This document shows positions 8,822-18,189 of a DNA stretch of 64,000 bases, piece after piece (within the stretch, counting starts at the first letter, position 1; every line of letters starts with the position of its first letter). Made by a program: the position numbers and the translations under genes. The notes under the pieces were generated by a model, which was not told where the DNA came from, searched no databases, and worked only from the letters and a program-made list of their open reading frames with translations. Source of the stretch: an uncultured Pelagibacteraceae bacterium (GTDB lineage Bacteria; Pseudomonadota; Alphaproteobacteria; Pelagibacterales; Pelagibacteraceae); the NCBI GenBank assembly GCA_902579925.1, contig CACHIS010000002.1, positions 40,292 through 104,291 of the forward strand, read 5' to 3'.

Positions 8822-10075
8822 ATGAGCTCAGAAAACAAACAAATTTTAACAACCGATGGTATTCCTTTAGAGGTTAGTTTAAAGAAAGCTGAAAAAAAGA
8901 ATAAGATTAAGGCTTTTTTATTAGTTGCTCCTTTATTATTATTTATAATTATTACTTATGTATTTCCAATTGGCGATATGCTTATGAGAAGTGTGGATGA
9001 CAAAATGGTTACAGAAATGCTTCCTAAAACTTATAAATCAATGGAAACATGGGATGGAGAAGAGTTACCCCCAGAAGAAGTATTTGAAGCATTTTATTTT
9101 GACTTTCAAAGATTAATTGAGGAAGAACGTGAAGGAAAATTATCAACACAACTTAATTATACTAAGAACGGTTTTAAAAGTATTATTAAAAAATTAAGAC
9201 GAAAATCTAAATCCTTTGAAGAAGGAAATTATAAAGAGCAAATTATGGCTGTTCATAAAAGGTGGGCAGATGTGGAATACTGGAGAGCAATCAAACGAAG
9301 AGCTCCTGCATATACATACCAAAAATACTTAAAAGGTATGGATATGTATGAAAACGAAAAAGGAGAAATAGTTAATGTAGCCGAAGATAGAAGAGTTCAT
9401 AGAATTTTGTGGCTTAGAACTTTAGAAATCGCATTTTTTGTTACAGTGTTTTGTTTTCTAATGGCTTATCCAATAGCCCATTTATTAGCAACCTTACCGA
9501 TGAAGTACAGTAACTTACTAATGATTTGTGTTTTACTTCCTTTTTGGACCTCGTTACTTGTTAGGACAGCAAGTTGGATGATTTTGTTACAACAACAAGG
9601 AATAGTAAATGACTTTTTTGTTATGATTGGATTAGTGTCAGATGATAACAGGATTGAAATGATGTTTAATAAAACAGGAAGTTATGTGGCGATGACACAA
9701 ATATTGTTACCTTTTATGGTTTTACCTCTTTATAGTGTTATGAAGACAATCTCCCCAAGTTTGATGAGAGCCGGAAAGTCTTTAGGAGGAACACCTTTTA
9801 TAGCGTTTTGGAAAGTTTATTTTCCACTAACAATTCCAGGTATAGGGGCTGGTTGTTTGTTGGTTTTTATTTTAGCTATTGGTTATTATATAACTCCTGC
9901 TTTGGTTGGAGGGGCTTCAGGTACTTTGATAAGTAACCAAATTGCATTTCATATGAAGAGTACACTAGACTGGAGTTTTGCATCAGCAATGGGACTAATG
10001 TTATTAAGTGGAGTTTTAGTTATTTATTGGCTCTACAATAAATTAGTTGGAATAGATAATATTAAATTAGGATAA
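8822..10075 (+). CDS. potB: PotB-type ABC transporter permease with a large extra N-terminal region
   Basis: Inner-membrane permease of the Pot-type importer. TM1 lies at about residues 30-52; the remaining membrane helices start near 197 (RTLEIAFFVTVF). The ATPase-contacting EAA loop reads MRAGKSLGG followed by the FPLTIPG signature. The 417 residues exceed the family norm of about 280 because residues 58-195 form a hydrophilic, charged, probably periplasmic insertion between TM1 and TM2. The start lies just past the T tract of the preceding terminator and has no Shine-Dalgarno site. The insertion appears genuine since the frame is continuous with conserved sequence on both sides. Confidence 0.88.
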   Translation: MSSENKQILTTDGIPLEVSLKKAEKKNKIKAFLLVAPLLLFIIITYVFPIGDMLMRSVDDKMVTEMLPKTYKSMETWDGEELPPEEVFEAFYFDFQRLIEEEREGKLSTQLNYTKNGFKSIIKKLRRKSKSFEEGNYKEQIMAVHKRWADVEYWRAIKRRAPAYTYQKYLKGMDMYENEKGEIVNVAEDRRVHRILWLRTLEIAFFVTVFCFLMAYPIAHLLATLPMKYSNLLMICVLLPFWTSLLVRTASWMILLQQQGIVNDFFVMIGLVSDDNRIEMMFNKTGSYVAMTQILLPFMVLPLYSVMKTISPSLMRAGKSLGGTPFIAFWKVYFPLTIPGIGAGCLLVFILAIGYYITPALVGGASGTLISNQIAFHMKSTLDWSFASAMGLMLLSGVLVIYWLYNKLVGIDNIKLG

Positions 10076-10079
10076 AAAA

Positions 10080-10934
10080 ATGGCTTTACCTAAATATACT
10101 GAAACACACTATAGAATTTGGCACTATATTTATCTAACAATTTGTGCAGCGGTTTTCTTCTTTCTTATTGCTCCATTATTTGTAATTTTTCCATTATCTT
10201 TTAATGCTGAGGAATTTTTAGTTTTCTCTGATGGAATGAAACGACTAGATCCTGATGCATTTTCGTTAAGATGGTATCAAGACATGATTTATGGAACTAA
10301 AAATCCCTGGGGTTTAGCAGCAAAAAATAGTTTCGTCATTGCTATTTTTGCAACCATTGGCTCAGTTTTACTTGGAACAGTTGCAGCCTTAGGCTTGAGC
10401 AGCAGACACATGCCTTACAAAGGTTTAATTATGGCAGTGTTAATCTCACCAATGATTGTTCCTCTTATTATATCTGGTGTTGCAATTTTTTTCTTTATGG
10501 CCAAAGCTGGTTTAGCAGCAACTCACACTGGTATTGTTCTTGCACATATTGTTTTAGGAACGCCATTTGTAGTGATTACAGTTACAGCAACATTGTCAGG
10601 ATTTGATCATAGCGTAACAAGAGCTGCAGCAAGTCTTGGAAGTAATCCAGTAAATACTTTTATGAAAATAACTTTACCTCTAATTTTGCCAGGTGTAATC
10701 TCAGGAGGATTATTTGCATTTGTGACATCATTCGACGAAGTAGTAGTTGTATTATTTTTAGCAGGGCTTGAAAATACCACTATACCAATTCAAATGTGGA
10801 CGGGTTTAAGAGAACAATTGAGTCCAACCATCCTTGCTGTTGCGACTTGTCTAATTGTATTATCGACTTTAATTTTAGTGACCGCTGAACTCTTAAGAAG
10901 AAGATCTGAGAGGCTCAGAGGCATTAATCAATAA
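10080..10934 (+). CDS. potC: PotC-type ABC transporter permease
   Basis: The second inner-membrane permease of the importer (284 residues, about six TM helices). It has the EAA motif TRAAASLGSNP followed by ITLPLILPGV, and the normal length. It follows potB by 4 bases and precedes the FadN-type gene by 12 bases, suggesting one transcript. Confidence 0.92.
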   Translation: MALPKYTETHYRIWHYIYLTICAAVFFFLIAPLFVIFPLSFNAEEFLVFSDGMKRLDPDAFSLRWYQDMIYGTKNPWGLAAKNSFVIAIFATIGSVLLGTVAALGLSSRHMPYKGLIMAVLISPMIVPLIISGVAIFFFMAKAGLAATHTGIVLAHIVLGTPFVVITVTATLSGFDHSVTRAAASLGSNPVNTFMKITLPLILPGVISGGLFAFVTSFDEVVVVLFLAGLENTTIPIQMWTGLREQLSPTILAVATCLIVLSTLILVTAELLRRRSERLRGINQ

Positions 10935-10946
10935 TAAAATCTTTAA

Positions 10947-13169
10947 ATGAAAATTAAAAACGTAGTTGTGATTGGTTCAGGAACAATGGGAAGTGGAATA
11001 GCCGCTCATTTATGTAACGCGAATATACCTGTTACTTTGCTTGATTTAAAAACTGAAATAAGTGAAAAAGCAAGAGATAGAATTCATAAGTCTAGACCTC
11101 CTTTACTAATTGATAAATCAAAAATTAATAATATCAAAGTTGGTAATATAAGTGATAATTTTGATGTAATTAAGGGTGCAGATTGGATAGTTGAGGCAGT
11201 TGTTGAAAGAATTGATGTCAAACATCAAATTTATGAAAAAATATTTAAAGAGAGAAAAAATGGAGCAATAGTTTCTTCAAATACTTCTTCAATTCCTATT
11301 AAAATTTTATCTCAACATTTAACTGATGTGGAAAAAAAAGATTTCTGTATCACACATTTTTTTAATCCTGTTAGATATATGGGCCTATTAGAAATAGTTA
11401 AAAATGAAAATAACGATCTTGATAAAATTAATGAATTAAAAAAATTTTGTGAGATAGAACTTGGTAAAGGTGCAATTGTTTGTAATGATACCCCTGGTTT
11501 TTTAGGTAATAGAGTTGGGGTTTATGCCATGCAAATTGCAATGACAGAGGCATTTAAGATGAAACTTTCAGTAGAGGAAGCAGATGCAATCTTTGGAAGA
11601 CCAATGGGAATTCCAAAAACAGGAGTATTTGGTCTCTATGATTTAATTGGTATTGATTTGATGGCAGATGTACTAAAAAGTTTTATTAAAGAATTGCCCG
11701 AGACTGACGAATTTCATGAAGTTGCAAAAGAAATTCCTTTAGTAAAAAAACTTATTGAGACAGGTTATACTGGAAGAAAAGGTAAGGGTGGATTTTATAG
11801 AATGAACAAGGTAGGAGCTACGAAGGTGATGGAAGCTATTAATCTTGAAACTGGAGATTACGCTCCAGGCAAAAAGATAGATATAAAATCAGATAAAGTA
11901 GATCTTAAGGGTTTAATTAACAGGAAAGATAAATATGGAGAATACGCTTGGTCAGTAATTTCTAAGATAATTAAATATGCATCGTCATTAGTTCCAGGAA
12001 TTACAAAAGAGTTTAATGATATTGATGAAGCAATGAGACTAGGCTTTAACTGGGCAAAAGGACCTTTTGAAATGCTCGAAGAAATAGGAGTTGAGAATTT
12101 CTTTAACAAAATAGATGACTTTAGTGGCAATAGTTTCTTAGAGAATTTATCAAAAAATAAAAATGAAGATTTTTATGGTGAAAGACAAAAATATACCAAT
12201 ATAGAGACTTTAGGAAAAGTTAAGAAAACAGCATCAAGTTTGGATGGAAATGACTCTGCAAAAATTTATAGGTTTAACGATTACAATATTGTTGAGTTTA
12301 CTACAAAAGCTAACGCTTTAGATTACGATTCTATGGATGCTCTTAAAAAAGCAACTGATAAACCTTTGATAATTATTAATGAAAGCATGCAATTTTCTGC
12401 TGGTGTGAATTTAACATACACAATGCAGTTTGCTGATAAAAAAGATTTTAAATCTATAGAAAAGTTTATTAAATATTTTCAAGAAACATGTAAGCATTTA
12501 AAATACTCTAAATATCCGGTTATTTCAGCTCCCTCAGGATTAACATTGGGTGGTGGTTTTGAAGTTATGGTTCAAAGTAATTTTGTAGCATCGCATACAA
12601 ATATTGTAGTTGGATTAGTTGAAACTATAGTTGGTTTGATTCCAGCAGGGGGAGGATGTAAAGAAATGTTAGCGCGGTGGATGGATACTGAGGAAGCAAA
12701 GATAGACCCTAATTATGCACCACTAAAAGTTTTTGATATTATCGGATATGGTAAGACAGCTACATCACCAGTTGAGGCAGAACCAATGAAATATCTAAGA
12801 CCTAGTGATAAAAAAATAATGAATAGAAATAGTTTATTAGAAGTTTCTAAAAAAATTTTAAATGAAAATAAGGATTTTATGCCACCTGAGGAACTTAAAT
12901 TTAACTTACCAGGAAAGTCAGTGATTGGGGAGATGGATAAGATTTTAGAAAAACTTTACAATGATAAGATTATATTAGATCACGGAGTAGAGGTTGCAAA
13001 GGAATTGGCTCATGTTTTAAGTGGAGGTGAAACTACCTTTGAAAAGACTCTTTCCGAAGATGATTTATTTAAATTAGAGCTTGATGCTTTTATGAGATTA
13101 ATTGAAACTCAAAAAACACAAGATAGAATAAAACACACTTTGGCAACTGGTAAACCTTTAGTTAACTAG
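10947..13169 (+). CDS. FadN-type 3-hydroxyacyl-CoA dehydrogenase / enoyl-CoA hydratase fusion
   Basis: A 740-residue beta-oxidation enzyme with the dehydrogenase first: Rossmann motif VVIGSGTMGSGIAAH at residues 8-22, HFFNPVRYMG near 135, and two dehydrogenase C-terminal domains to about 410. A crotonase domain occupies roughly 440-740 (SAGVNLTY, LGGGFEVMVQS, GLIPAGGG). This order is the reverse of E. coli FadB and matches Bacillus FadN. It should hydrate enoyl-CoA and oxidise the 3-hydroxyacyl-CoA with NAD+. It sits 12 bases after potC; its 3' end overlaps the convergent cyclophilin gene by 12 bases. No thiolase or acyl-CoA dehydrogenase is adjacent. Confidence 0.88.
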   Translation: MKIKNVVVIGSGTMGSGIAAHLCNANIPVTLLDLKTEISEKARDRIHKSRPPLLIDKSKINNIKVGNISDNFDVIKGADWIVEAVVERIDVKHQIYEKIFKERKNGAIVSSNTSSIPIKILSQHLTDVEKKDFCITHFFNPVRYMGLLEIVKNENNDLDKINELKKFCEIELGKGAIVCNDTPGFLGNRVGVYAMQIAMTEAFKMKLSVEEADAIFGRPMGIPKTGVFGLYDLIGIDLMADVLKSFIKELPETDEFHEVAKEIPLVKKLIETGYTGRKGKGGFYRMNKVGATKVMEAINLETGDYAPGKKIDIKSDKVDLKGLINRKDKYGEYAWSVISKIIKYASSLVPGITKEFNDIDEAMRLGFNWAKGPFEMLEEIGVENFFNKIDDFSGNSFLENLSKNKNEDFYGERQKYTNIETLGKVKKTASSLDGNDSAKIYRFNDYNIVEFTTKANALDYDSMDALKKATDKPLIIINESMQFSAGVNLTYTMQFADKKDFKSIEKFIKYFQETCKHLKYSKYPVISAPSGLTLGGGFEVMVQSNFVASHTNIVVGLVETIVGLIPAGGGCKEMLARWMDTEEAKIDPNYAPLKVFDIIGYGKTATSPVEAEPMKYLRPSDKKIMNRNSLLEVSKKILNENKDFMPPEELKFNLPGKSVIGEMDKILEKLYNDKIILDHGVEVAKELAHVLSGGETTFEKTLSEDDLFKLELDAFMRLIETQKTQDRIKHTLATGKPLVN

Positions 13170-13805
13170 CATCCTTAAGGAATTTATAAAATCAGGTCTT
13201 AAAACGTATTCAGATTTATCCAAATATTTTATTTTATACAAAGCCTCTAAACCATAAATTACTTTTCCAATAGGTGTGAACTCAGTTTCAAATAATGGTT
13301 CGTCCCTCAGTGTTATAAAGAATTGGCTATCCTCAGTATTATACTTTTTAGTTCTTGCTAACGCGACACTGCCTTTATCAAAATCAAACGGTGTATCTAT
13401 TTCTGAATTAATCGTTCCCAATCCAGACTTACCAGTCCCAATCTTTCCATAATCAAGATAACCTTTTTTACCAAATTCTAAGTCTCCTGCTTGCACAATC
13501 GTATTTTTAATTACTCTATGAAAAGCTATATTATCATACGCTTTAGATTTGATTAATTTTTTGAACCTATTTACTGCTTTGGGTGAAACGTCAGGATATA
13601 GTTCTATAATAACATTTCCACAGGCAACATTCAAAATTGCGATATTTTCAGGATAATTAAACTTTAAATTTTTAGGATCATAATTTTTTATGAATAAACA
13701 TTTGTTCTTTATCAAAAAAAAAGAGCTAAAAGAAAATATTGCTAAAACAATTATAAATATTAAAATTATTTTTTCTGACCTTGAGGGTTTTATTTTTTCA
13801 ATCAC
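13158..13805 (-). CDS. Membrane-anchored cyclophilin-type peptidyl-prolyl isomerase
   Basis: A 215-residue protein with an N-terminal membrane anchor (residues 13-32) followed by a cyclophilin domain: FHRVIKNTIVQAGD, GSVALART and DSQFFITL, which include the active-site Arg and the Q-F-F segment. It should catalyse proline isomerisation of exported proteins at the periplasmic face. It overlaps the upstream metallopeptidase-like gene by 4 bases, so the pair is translationally coupled, and it converges on the FadN-type gene with a 12-base overlap. Confidence 0.9.
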   Translation of the reverse strand: MIEKIKPSRSEKIILIFIIVLAIFSFSSFFLIKNKCLFIKNYDPKNLKFNYPENIAILNVACGNVIIELYPDVSPKAVNRFKKLIKSKAYDNIAFHRVIKNTIVQAGDLEFGKKGYLDYGKIGTGKSGLGTINSEIDTPFDFDKGSVALARTKKYNTEDSQFFITLRDEPLFETEFTPIGKVIYGLEALYKIKYLDKSEYVLRPDFINSLRMLVN

Positions 13806-14536
13806 AAAATAAAGTTTTCATCAATTTTTAGTAGGTTTGATTTGATAAATTGTATTTTTTTTTCTAAAATTGGATCTAGATTATTCAATTCTTTTTCAAT
13901 CATCAAATGCGAAAAAACCTCTGCCATATCTTCAGATGCGGTAGATTGTGAATATTCAGAGAAAAAACCTTTAGTATTTATATATGTATCTAGACCAAGC
14001 TTATCAGTACAGGTAGAACATTTAGCATATTTAAATTCGTTCACATTAAAATTAGTCCAAACCTTTTCATTAAACAATTCCTCAAAACTATCATTAATAA
14101 TATGAAAAACTTCGTGATGAATTACTCTTTCAAAATATTTCTCATTAAACTTAATATCTAATATAAGAGTTTTCATTACATGATCTGGTATCCCAGCAGT
14201 ATTCATTTTTGATATTGATAAGTCTTCACATAAAACAATATACTTAAGATTAATTTTTTTTAAAAATTTTTGACTATATTTATTTAGATTTTTTTGGATT
14301 ATTTCGTATTTTTCATCAATTATTTCTTTTTTTGAATTGTAACAGTTAATATTATTATCAATCCCTAATGTGAAAGGTTGCTTGGCATAAAAGTACCTTA
14401 GCTTATTTGGAGTTTTAATGTCATAAATTTCTAAATTTGGAATTTTTATTAGATTGTAAATTGTATCCGCATAGGCTTGAGAGGAAATAAATGAAGTGAG
14501 CATAATCAATATAATTAATCTCATAAATTTACACAT
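13802..14536 (-). CDS. Secreted putative zinc metallopeptidase (HEVFH)
   Basis: The 244-residue protein has a signal peptide (cleavage near AYA-DT, residue 24). The zinc-binding motif HEVFH is at 141-145 and a downstream acidic segment, SEDMAEVF, could supply the third ligand of a gluzincin. A CSTC pair (around residue 173) could be a disulfide or a second metal site. I recognise no named family. The length, signal and motif fit a periplasmic peptidase of the small putative-zinc-metallopeptidase group. It is coupled to the cyclophilin gene, suggesting a role in exported-protein quality control (inference). Confidence 0.6.
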   Translation of the reverse strand: MCKFMRLIILIMLTSFISSQAYADTIYNLIKIPNLEIYDIKTPNKLRYFYAKQPFTLGIDNNINCYNSKKEIIDEKYEIIQKNLNKYSQKFLKKINLKYIVLCEDLSISKMNTAGIPDHVMKTLILDIKFNEKYFERVIHHEVFHIINDSFEELFNEKVWTNFNVNEFKYAKCSTCTDKLGLDTYINTKGFFSEYSQSTASEDMAEVFSHLMIEKELNNLDPILEKKIQFIKSNLLKIDENFIL

Positions 14537-14577
14537 AGAAGATATTCCAATTTAGATGAATGTGATACAGTTTTACT

Positions 14578-15537
14578 GTGAAAAAAAAAGGAAATAAAGA
14601 TCCAATCCAACCTGTTAGTGGTACAAAAGTACCCAGATTTGCTGGTCCCTCAACCTTTGCAAGACTACCTGAGTTAAGAGACTTTGAAAGTTGCGATGTT
14701 GCAATTGTTGGTATCCCATTTGACGCGGGCACAAGTTATAGACCAGGCGCAAGATTTGGGCCTCAGAGTATTAGACAAGCCTCACGACACTTAAGAACAA
14801 ATTATCATCCAAATTATGATGTTGAACCTTTTAAAGTTCAACAAGTTGCTGATGCTGGGGATATTACTTGTAATCCTTTTAATATTGAAGAGGCAATCAA
14901 ACAGATAGAAGCAGGAGCTGAGGAGTTACTAAATAAAGTTGGAAGCATTATAAGTTTAGGGGGTGATCACACAATTGCATTTCCATTGTTAAAGGCTGTT
15001 AACAAAATTAACAATGGTCCAGTGGCCTTAGTTCATTTTGATGCTCATTTAGATACTTGGGATACATATTTTGGTGCACCTTATACCCATGGTACACCCT
15101 TTAGAAGAGCGAGAGAAGAAAACTTATTTTTAGATGATGCCTCTATGCATGTGGGTATAAGAGGTCCATTATATAGTAGAGAGGATTTAAAAAATGATGA
15201 AAGTTTTGGGTTTAAAATAATTCATTGTGATGAATTCCAAACACAGGGCGCGGATAAAATTGCTGAAAGAATTAAAAAAAGGGTAGGAAATAATCCTTTA
15301 TACTTATCTATAGATATTGATGTATTGGACCCTGCTTTTGCTCCTGGCACAGGTACTCCAGAAATAGCTGGAATGACATCAAGAGAAATGGTCAATGTTC
15401 TAAGAGGTTTATCAGGATTAAATTTAATATCAGCAGATGTAGTTGAAGTATCTCCAGCATATGATCATGCTGAAGTTACTTCTCTTGCTGCTGCAACTAT
15501 AGTATATGAATTAACAAATTTATTTGCAAAAAAATAA
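14578..15537 (+). CDS. speB: Agmatinase-family ureohydrolase
   Basis: Mn-dependent hydrolase releasing urea from a guanidino compound; agmatine to putrescine is the default. The three metal-binding motifs are intact: GGDHT, FDAHLDTW and SIDIDVLDPAFAPG. At 319 residues it is the usual length. The GTG at 14578 is the only reasonable start. Nearby family members act on guanidinobutyrate or other guanidino substrates, so agmatine itself is not certain. It is followed after 17 bases by an aldehyde dehydrogenase and lies 3.6 kb from a Pot-type importer, consistent with polyamine or guanidino-compound catabolism. Confidence 0.88.
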   Translation: MKKKGNKDPIQPVSGTKVPRFAGPSTFARLPELRDFESCDVAIVGIPFDAGTSYRPGARFGPQSIRQASRHLRTNYHPNYDVEPFKVQQVADAGDITCNPFNIEEAIKQIEAGAEELLNKVGSIISLGGDHTIAFPLLKAVNKINNGPVALVHFDAHLDTWDTYFGAPYTHGTPFRRAREENLFLDDASMHVGIRGPLYSREDLKNDESFGFKIIHCDEFQTQGADKIAERIKKRVGNNPLYLSIDIDVLDPAFAPGTGTPEIAGMTSREMVNVLRGLSGLNLISADVVEVSPAYDHAEVTSLAAATIVYELTNLFAKK

Positions 15538-15554
15538 TCAAGGCTTAGATTTTT

Positions 15555-16988
15555 ATGGAGAATAAAAAAAATTTTTATATTGAAGGTAAATGGCAAGAGC
15601 CTCAAAGCACACAGGAGATTAAAGTTATCAATCCTGCAACAGAGGAAAATAGTGCTGTTATAACTTTAGGTAATAAAGATGACGTAGATCATGCTGTAAG
15701 CTCAGCTAAAAAAGCTTATGAGACTTGGGCTTTTTCTTTGAAAGAAGACAGAATAAAGTTATTAGAAAAACTATACGAAAATTATAAAAAAAGATGGGCG
15801 GATATTGCAAAAGCAATCACCCTAGAAATGGGTGCTCCCAAGGATTTTGCCACAAAGCTTCAAGCTGGCACTGGAGCGGCACATATAAAATCTTTTATTA
15901 GACATTTAAAAAATTTTGAATTTGAAAAACCTTTAGGTGATCATGCACCAAATCAAAGACTTATTTATGAACCTAAAGGAGTTTGTGCATTAATCACACC
16001 TTGGAATTGGCCAATGAATCAAGTTTGTTTAAAAGTTATACCTGCAATAGCTTCTGGATGTACAATGGTTCTGAAACCATCTGAACTTGCGCCATTGTCA
16101 TCAATGATTCTAGCTGAATTAATTGACGAAACTAATTTCCCTCCAGGAGTTTTTAATTTAGTTAATGGCGATGGTTCTACAACAGGAGAAGCATTAACTC
16201 GGCATCCAGATATTGATATGATTTCTTTTACAGGTTCGACAAGAGCTGGAGCATTAATTTCACAAAATGCTGCAAGTGACTTTAAAAGAGTGAGTTTAGA
16301 ATTAGGTGGCAAAGGAGCTAATATTATCTTTAAAGATGCGGATCCAAGCGCTATAGAATGGGGTGCTTTAAGATGTTTTAAAAATTCTGGTCAATCTTGT
16401 AACGCACCAACGAGAATGCTTATTGAAAAGTCTAATTATAATCAAGCTGTTGAAAAATTAAAAAAATTTTCTGAAGAAATGAAGGTGGGTGATCCAAATA
16501 AAGAAGGAGAACATATTGGCCCTGTAGTATCAGAAACACAATTTAAAAAGATACAGACTTTAATTAAAAAAGGTATTGATGAGGGTGCTAAACTATTAGC
16601 TGGGGGACTAGGAAAACCCAACGGTCTAGAAAAAGGATATTATGTAAAACCAACAGTGTTTATTGACGTAAATAATAAAATGGAAATTGCTAGAACTGAA
16701 ATCTTTGGACCTGTTTTGTCTGTGATCCCATTTGAAACTGAAGATGAAGCTATAAAAATAGCTAATGACACCACTTATGGTTTAACAAATTATATTCAAA
16801 CTAAAGATCAAGAAAAAGCTAGAAGAGTAGCAAAAAAATTAAGATCTGGAATGGTTGATGTAAATGGTGCTGGAATTGCCATAGATACTCCATTTGGCGG
16901 TTTTAAACATTCAGGTATTGGAAGAGAGGCAGGCGAACATGGTCTTCAAGAATTTTTAGAGGTTAAATCAGTAGGTGGTTGGAATTAA
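15555..16988 (+). CDS. NAD(P)+-dependent aldehyde dehydrogenase
   Basis: A 477-residue ALDH-superfamily enzyme oxidising an aldehyde to its acid. Motifs are TPWNWPMNQ (catalytic Asn), FTGSTRAG (cofactor), LELGGKGA (general-base Glu) and GQSCNAPT (catalytic Cys). The substrate is not readable; the position just after agmatinase suggests an aminoaldehyde from polyamine breakdown, such as 4-aminobutanal. The stop shares a TTAA with the convergent deacetylase gene. Confidence 0.9.
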   Translation: MENKKNFYIEGKWQEPQSTQEIKVINPATEENSAVITLGNKDDVDHAVSSAKKAYETWAFSLKEDRIKLLEKLYENYKKRWADIAKAITLEMGAPKDFATKLQAGTGAAHIKSFIRHLKNFEFEKPLGDHAPNQRLIYEPKGVCALITPWNWPMNQVCLKVIPAIASGCTMVLKPSELAPLSSMILAELIDETNFPPGVFNLVNGDGSTTGEALTRHPDIDMISFTGSTRAGALISQNAASDFKRVSLELGGKGANIIFKDADPSAIEWGALRCFKNSGQSCNAPTRMLIEKSNYNQAVEKLKKFSEEMKVGDPNKEGEHIGPVVSETQFKKIQTLIKKGIDEGAKLLAGGLGKPNGLEKGYYVKPTVFIDVNNKMEIARTEIFGPVLSVIPFETEDEAIKIANDTTYGLTNYIQTKDQEKARRVAKKLRSGMVDVNGAGIAIDTPFGGFKHSGIGREAGEHGLQEFLEVKSVGGWN

Positions 16989-18163
16989 TTTATTGATCTG
17001 TTCTTAATACCTTCTAGAAAATTTAAACATTTTTTTATTTCATCAAGCTCAATAAACTCATCAATTTTATGGGCTTGTTCAATAGAGCCAGGTCCGCATA
17101 CGACTGTGCTTATACCCACCTCTTGAAATAATCCAGCTTCAGTTCCAAAAGATACAACTTGTCTTGAATTATCACCTGTAATCGAGGCAACAAATTCACA
17201 AGCTTCAGATGCCTCTATTTTTTCAAAGCCAATAACTTCTCCAATAATCTCTTTTTTAATGTAGGATTTTGGGAAAACTTTTTTCATATCACTTAAAAGT
17301 TCGTTATTTGTAAATTTTTCAATTTCTTGAGTTACAAAATCACCATCTGACTTATTAACTGGTCTAGTTTCCCATTCAACTTGACACTTATCAGCAATTA
17401 CGTTGTGAGCAATACCACCTGATATACCTCCCACAGAAAGTGTAGAGTGTGGAGGATCAAATATGCAATCTTTTGGTGCTCGTTTAATTAATTCTTTTCT
17501 AATGTCTAATAGTTTACTTATATATCTTGAAGCATATTCGATTGCATTAACTCCCTCATGAGGTTTTGAACTATGTCCTGCAAGACCTCCAAAATAGGTA
17601 GTATACTCATTCATGCCTTTATGAGCATCAATAATTTTCATTTTGGTTGGTTCACCAACTATACATATTCCATTTTTAATATTTCTTTTTTTCATTTCTT
17701 TAATTAACAGCGGTGCACCTATGCATGCTGTTTCTTCATCAAAAGTATAGCAAAAATGAAAATCACGATTTAAATTATTTTGAGTAAGAATTGGAGCATA
17801 AGCAAGAGTGCATGCAATAAATCCTTTCATATCACAAGATCCTCGACCATATAATTTTTTATTTATTATTGTTGCTTTAAAAGGATCGGTTGACCATCCT
17901 TTTGAAATTGGAACTACATCAGTATGACCAGACAATATAATTGGTTTTTTCCCGTTTGTTTTTTTTGCTTTTAAAGTTCCAAATAAATTTACTCGTTTTT
18001 TTTCATCATCAAAAACTTTAAATGTTTCTATACCAAGATTATTTAAGATTTTTTCGCAATAATTTATTAATTCGGTGTTATCACTTCCAGAAATAGTTTG
18101 AAAAGATATTAGATCAGTCAATATCTTTATTGATTTTTCGTATAAATTGTTATCAATACCCAT
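16985..18163 (-). CDS. argE: Acetylornithine deacetylase-type M20 metallohydrolase (ArgE-like)
   Basis: A 392-residue M20-family amidohydrolase with the dinuclear zinc motifs: SGHTDVVP (His, Asp), RGSCDMKG, DEETACIGAP (catalytic Glu pair) and VGEPTK. ArgE removes acetate from N-acetylornithine in arginine synthesis. The best match is ArgE, but M20 enzymes are easily repurposed. Given the doeA-like gene at 5.2 kb, deacetylation of N-acetyl-diaminobutyrate is a conceivable alternative (inference only). It is convergent with the aldehyde dehydrogenase through a shared TTAA stop. Confidence 0.85.
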   Translation of the reverse strand: MGIDNNLYEKSIKILTDLISFQTISGSDNTELINYCEKILNNLGIETFKVFDDEKKRVNLFGTLKAKKTNGKKPIILSGHTDVVPISKGWSTDPFKATIINKKLYGRGSCDMKGFIACTLAYAPILTQNNLNRDFHFCYTFDEETACIGAPLLIKEMKKRNIKNGICIVGEPTKMKIIDAHKGMNEYTTYFGGLAGHSSKPHEGVNAIEYASRYISKLLDIRKELIKRAPKDCIFDPPHSTLSVGGISGGIAHNVIADKCQVEWETRPVNKSDGDFVTQEIEKFTNNELLSDMKKVFPKSYIKKEIIGEVIGFEKIEASEACEFVASITGDNSRQVVSFGTEAGLFQEVGISTVVCGPGSIEQAHKIDEFIELDEIKKCLNFLEGIKNRSIN

Positions 18164-18189
18164 AATTAAATCAATTATACATTATTATT

